Origin: Stygiolobus caldivivus
GTDB taxonomy: Archaea > Thermoproteota > Thermoprotei_A > Sulfolobales > Sulfolobaceae
NCBI RefSeq assembly: GCF_019704315.1
Contig: NZ_AP024597.1
Span: 62,001-126,000, forward strand
DNA length: 64,000 nucleotides
Direction: 5' to 3'
The translations under genes were made by a program, and so were the position numbers. The notes below the pieces were generated by a model. That model did not search any database and was not told the DNA's origin. It saw only the letters and a list, made by a program, of their open reading frames with translations. Shown here piece by piece: positions 61,099 to 64,000 of this stretch (within the stretch, counting starts at the first letter, position 1; every line of letters starts with the position of its first letter).

Positions 61099-61690
61099 TT
61101 ATGAACACCTACTGTCCATCGCCACGGACTCAATTCTGGACTCATTAGGGTAAAGCAATGTGCTGAAGCCTTCCCTAGTATCTCCAAGTGAGCTATCTGA
61201 GGAGGCTAAGACGCAATGTCACACACGTCCCTGTGGTCTCCCTTAGCATAAGTACCGAAAAGTATTACTACTCTAGGATCAAGTTTGGGTTGGGATATTT
61301 TATGCAAAATCTCCTAACCCCTTTATTCACACGGGGTTTTCTTACCACATCCCGGTTACGACCTTGTAGGTTTGTGATTATAATAGTTAGCCATCTTAAT
61401 CGTATACATCAGGTAACCGGACGGGATGCTCCTTACCCAGCTCTTTCCCGCAGGCCTTGATATCTTGGGATCAATGCACCGCAACGTTGGAGTAAAAGGG
61501 GGACGGAGAGGCCCCAGGGATCTACATGGCGGAAGCTTAGCATTGCTTTGACCGCCTTTCCGACCGCTTGCTAAGACTCAGGACACACTCATGTAACTCG
61601 TCCTCCACATACACTTGAGCCGTCTTCAATTTCATCTCATTTTGCCTCAACCAGCCGTAAGGATAGTTGCACCGTCCGGTATTATCTAAA
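61099..61690 (-). pseudogene. Decayed HEPN-MNT pair
   Basis: On the minus strand, 61690-61538 encodes YPYGWLRQNEMKLKTAQVYV and EDELHECVLSLSKR, the first helices of a HEPN protein with broken continuation. Further along (about 61330-61219) lies FCIKYPNPNL, then DPRVVILFGTYAKGDHRDVC, which is the G-(S/T)-x-A-x-G-D motif of a minimal nucleotidyltransferase (MNT), with frameshifts. A last block (SSLGDTREGFSTLLYPNESR) matches the C-terminal half of MNT proteins. The pair is a toxin-antitoxin-type unit in archaea. Stops and shifts make it non-functional. The rest of 60906-61732 shows nothing. Confidence 0.6.
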
Positions 61691-61732
61691 AATTTTAAGG
61701 TCTTCGCTGTTTTCCAACTTTTCTATAAATTC

Positions 61733-63265
61733 TTACGGGACGGCATTAATACTCACTATCTTCTCCCCGCTACTGTTGTAGACGTGTACCGCACAAGCCG
61801 AGCACGGGTCGAAGCTCCTGACAATCCTGAGTACGTCTAAGCCTGTTACCCCGTTCTCTTCAGTGACCCTTTGACCGACTATCGACCTCTCTACCGGTCC
61901 TCCTTTACTGAAATTCCTATCTGTAGGCGTTACTATCTGGTACCTCTGTATCGTCCCCTGCTTGGAGATCATCCAGTGAGCGTTACCGCCTCTGGGGGCA
62001 TCGTGAGCCCCTACAGCCATCTCGTTTACTTTTCCAGTTGAGTTACTGTTGAACTTCTTTATGACTTCATAGTTTAACAGGAAGTCTGCGAGGAAGTAAA
62101 CTGTGAAGACTCTCGCGAAGAACCTCTCTATAACATCATTACTTCTATACTCCCACTCCTCACCAAAAGCTCTAGGCTTACCCTTCACCTTTCTGTAAGT
62201 GTATAGCCTGGCTATATCACCCGTCGTCGGGAGATATTCCTCCTTACCCAGACTCTGTCTAACGGTAAATAAATAGTTCCTGCCCGATACCTTCAACTTT
62301 GTCTCCTTATTCCAAGGGTGCCTTTCGTCGACTTCATTACCTAGAGGGTCCTTTTCTACGGTCTTCTCCCATTTCTCATAGGGAGTCCCGTCCACGTCTA
62401 TTCTTACCCCTAAGAGGATGCTTCTGAGGTCTCGGGTCACTATTTCTCCGCCCTTTATTAATGCAGGAGGAATAACTCTTTTTGAAGCCCAGCTACCCAT
62501 GTTTTCATAAGTAGCGTCGTAATCGTGGGACTCGAAAAGACCGTAGGTAACGAAGTCTTCTCCTATGTTTTTATACATCCCTTGGAAGAAGTCCCTGAGC
62601 TCTTTAGCTACGTAGAACAACTTCTCCAGCTCAGGTCTGAGCTCTTTGATCCCTTCCTTTATCTTCTGGTCCGCGTTCTGGTCCCTTACCTCTAATCCCC
62701 CAGCTTTCAATGAAACAGGTTGAGGATACCTTAACCAGATTAACGTTGCCAGATCTCTGATCTTTGTCTGTACTTTCAGGGCCGTCTTGTATACATCACC
62801 GCTGAAATAGAGCTGTTGCATTAAGTCGACCATTTTGGTGTAGCCGTGATGGTCTTTATAGGTACAGTAAGTCTCCTTTGCTCTATCTAATAACGAGGGG
62901 CTGTGTCTGGAGGTTACGTTCGTAGAGAAGTCTATTGCTTCAAACATGAAGGCAACAACGACATTGTTATACATTATGTCAGCTAACGCGTAAGCCATAT
63001 TCCTGAGGTCTATATATCCCTCACTCGGGTAGACACCCTTGGCCATCTCTAGTGTTTCAATAGATACTAAAGCGTGAGTCGCACCGCAGACCCCGCATAT
63101 CTTTTCGGTAAGGTTAGGGGCCAGGTCTATCTTCTTGTTTTTCAGCAGTATCTCAAAGCCCCTGAACATCGTAATCTCGACGTTGGCGTCGCTATAGACA
63201 TTACCGTCAACTTTTACATCTACACCTAAATGGCCCTCGATCCTCGTAATAGGTTCCAATTTCAA
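61733..63265 (-). CDS. [NiFe] hydrogenase C, large subunit
   Basis: A 510-residue large subunit with [16 protein letters not shown] at the N-terminus, ligands in [12 protein letters not shown] (C57, C60) and in [15 protein letters not shown] (C488, C491, H494). A 16-residue tail follows H494, so a maturation protease is needed. It overlaps the small-subunit gene by 4 bp. It lacks signal or membrane segments. The group cannot be fixed without a tree. It is distinct from A and B in its partner, which is much shorter. Confidence 0.93.
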   Translation of the reverse strand: MKLEPITRIEGHLGVDVKVDGNVYSDANVEITMFRGFEILLKNKKIDLAPNLTEKICGVCGATHALVSIETLEMAKGVYPSEGYIDLRNMAYALADIMYNNVVVAFMFEAIDFSTNVTSRHSPSLLDRAKETYCTYKDHHGYTKMVDLMQQLYFSGDVYKTALKVQTKIRDLATLIWLRYPQPVSLKAGGLEVRDQNADQKIKEGIKELRPELEKLFYVAKELRDFFQGMYKNIGEDFVTYGLFESHDYDATYENMGSWASKRVIPPALIKGGEIVTRDLRSILLGVRIDVDGTPYEKWEKTVEKDPLGNEVDERHPWNKETKLKVSGRNYLFTVRQSLGKEEYLPTTGDIARLYTYRKVKGKPRAFGEEWEYRSNDVIERFFARVFTVYFLADFLLNYEVIKKFNSNSTGKVNEMAVGAHDAPRGGNAHWMISKQGTIQRYQIVTPTDRNFSKGGPVERSIVGQRVTEENGVTGLDVLRIVRSFDPCSACAVHVYNSSGEKIVSINAVP

Positions 63266-63756
63266 GGCTTTCCACCTGCGAGGGCTTGGTAGATCATGGC
63301 TATCATCATTTTATCTGAAGCCGGACAGCCCGGGACTTCATAGACGGGTTTTCCTAAGAACTCCCTAACCCCCATGTACCCCAACTCCCTTATTATACCT
63401 CCGTTTACTGCACATGAGCCTACGGCTATAATTGCTTTAGCCTTTTGGCTGAGCCTCATGATGAGCTCATTACACGTCATATCCCCTACGTAACATAACC
63501 TTTCGTCTTTAGGTATCGCACCTTCAATTACCAGGATAAAGTCCTCTTGTGATAGAACGTCCTTGAGGTACTCTAGCCCGCTTTTTTCGGCACACATTAG
63601 GGAGAATATCTTAAATGGCGAAGACTGGAAGAACATTTCGTCTAGTGCCTTACAACCGGACTTTAAGATCGATACGCTCTCACCTGAGCAGGATTGCGCC
63701 TCTATCCAGACTACATTGCTTTTCAATACTTTTTCTAAGACTTCACAATAGTCCAT
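63262..63756 (-). CDS. [NiFe] hydrogenase C, short small subunit with only the proximal cluster
   Basis: A 164-residue protein, about half the length of a normal small subunit. It has only the proximal-cluster part. [18 protein letters not shown] keeps cysteine 23, but the second cysteine of the motif is glutamate (E26). Two other cluster cysteines are in [10 protein letters not shown] and EVPGCPASD. The medial and distal cluster domain is absent and there is no signal peptide. Another protein is therefore needed to accept electrons, perhaps encoded outside the window. The overlap with the large subunit suggests they form a pair. Confidence 0.88.
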   Translation of the reverse strand: MDYCEVLEKVLKSNVVWIEAQSCSGESVSILKSGCKALDEMFFQSSPFKIFSLMCAEKSGLEYLKDVLSQEDFILVIEGAIPKDERLCYVGDMTCNELIMRLSQKAKAIIAVGSCAVNGGIIRELGYMGVREFLGKPVYEVPGCPASDKMMIAMIYQALAGGKP

Positions 63757-64000
63757 AGAAAATTATCACTTTTCAGGTATTTAAACATTTAAGGTTAGAT
63801 AAAAATCTAATAGTTAAACATGGATTTATTTCAAGTTCCATTAAGAACTGTCTATCGGTTACCGAGTTTCTCGCCGTGAGGGCTATAAAAATCCTATCAA
63901 ATAGAGTAGGGCTCAGTTATATCAGGTGGGTCGCTGAGGCACTCGTTGCAAACTGAAATTTTTCCCTCGAACTAGTACAATTCGTGGACAAATAATTATG
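63757..64000. promoter_or_regulatory. Promoter region of hydrogenase C and window end
   Basis: A TATA-like TATTTAAACAT (63778-63788, read on the minus strand as TTTAAATA) lies 22-32 bp before the ATG at 63756. Nothing else is visible in the last 200 bases. Confidence 0.45.

Noticed and set aside
61188-61460. A 90-codon plus-strand ORF downstream of hypF.
   Set aside because: It is antisense to the decayed MNT gene, and the minus-strand peptides match a known family much better.
1-64000. tRNA, rRNA or C/D-box sRNA genes.
   Set aside because: No cloverleaf-like arms, rRNA blocks or paired C/D boxes were noticed. Absence is by reading only and not by a covariance search.

Overview
The window comes from a thermoacidophilic crenarchaeon of the order Sulfolobales. 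The evidence is a Cmr7 subunit (known only from this order), a crenarchaeal Isp-type [NiFe] hydrogenase operon, SRPBCC proteins resembling the Sulfolobales DUF3211 family, AT-rich archaeal TATA boxes about 25-30 bp before many start codons (leaderless genes), and frequent GTG/TTG starts. Three hydrogenases suggest an H2-oxidising lineage such as Acidianus, Stygiolobus, Metallosphaera or a relative. The genus cannot be fixed from the sequence alone.

Region 1 (1-10746) is a surface-glycan island: a membrane protein cut by the window edge, five GT4-type and one GT2-type glycosyltransferases, an FkbM-type methyltransferase and a Wzx/MATE-like flippase. Its centre (about 5.9-9.3 kb) is much more AT-rich than its edges. 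Region 2 (10747-12800) has no large gene. It holds decayed gene pieces, a few tiny ORFs and one copy of a 227-bp MITE.

Region 3 (12801-20865) is a complete type III-B Cmr-beta effector module: cmr7 divergent from cmr4-cmr5-cmr1-cmr6-cmr2(cas10)-cmr3. There is no CRISPR array, cas6 or adaptation gene in the window, so it must use crRNA made elsewhere. Region 4 (20866-32100) is a defence and mobile-element zone. It carries a possible ADP-ribosyltransferase-like toxin, an AbiV-family abortive-infection protein, and an IS4/ISH3-like element with perfect 19-bp ends that is split by a second 227-bp MITE with an 8-bp target duplication. It also has a ribbon-helix-helix protein overlapping a retropepsin-like protease, a hendecad coiled-coil PD-(D/E)XK protein divergent from a frameshifted HerA-like ATPase, and a VapBC pair. 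Duplicated, decaying fragments suggest a tandemly duplicated module.

Region 5 (32375-64000) is dominated by hydrogen metabolism. Hydrogenase A (37417-39889, minus) is a cytosolic-type pair. Nearby lie a DUF1641-like protein, an amino-acid permease, a degenerate HupK/HoxV-like large-subunit homologue and hypC. Hydrogenase B (49314-56256, plus) is the Tat-exported, membrane-linked Isp-type (group 1g-like) complex HynS-HynL-Isp1-Isp2 with small accessory proteins. A maturation operon follows with a HyaD/HybD-type protease and HypF. Hydrogenase C (61733-63756, minus) has a very short small subunit. All three small subunits lack the second cysteine of the proximal-cluster CxxC motif (CxxN, CxxN, CxxE). 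A decayed HEPN-MNT pair lies between HypF and hydrogenase C.
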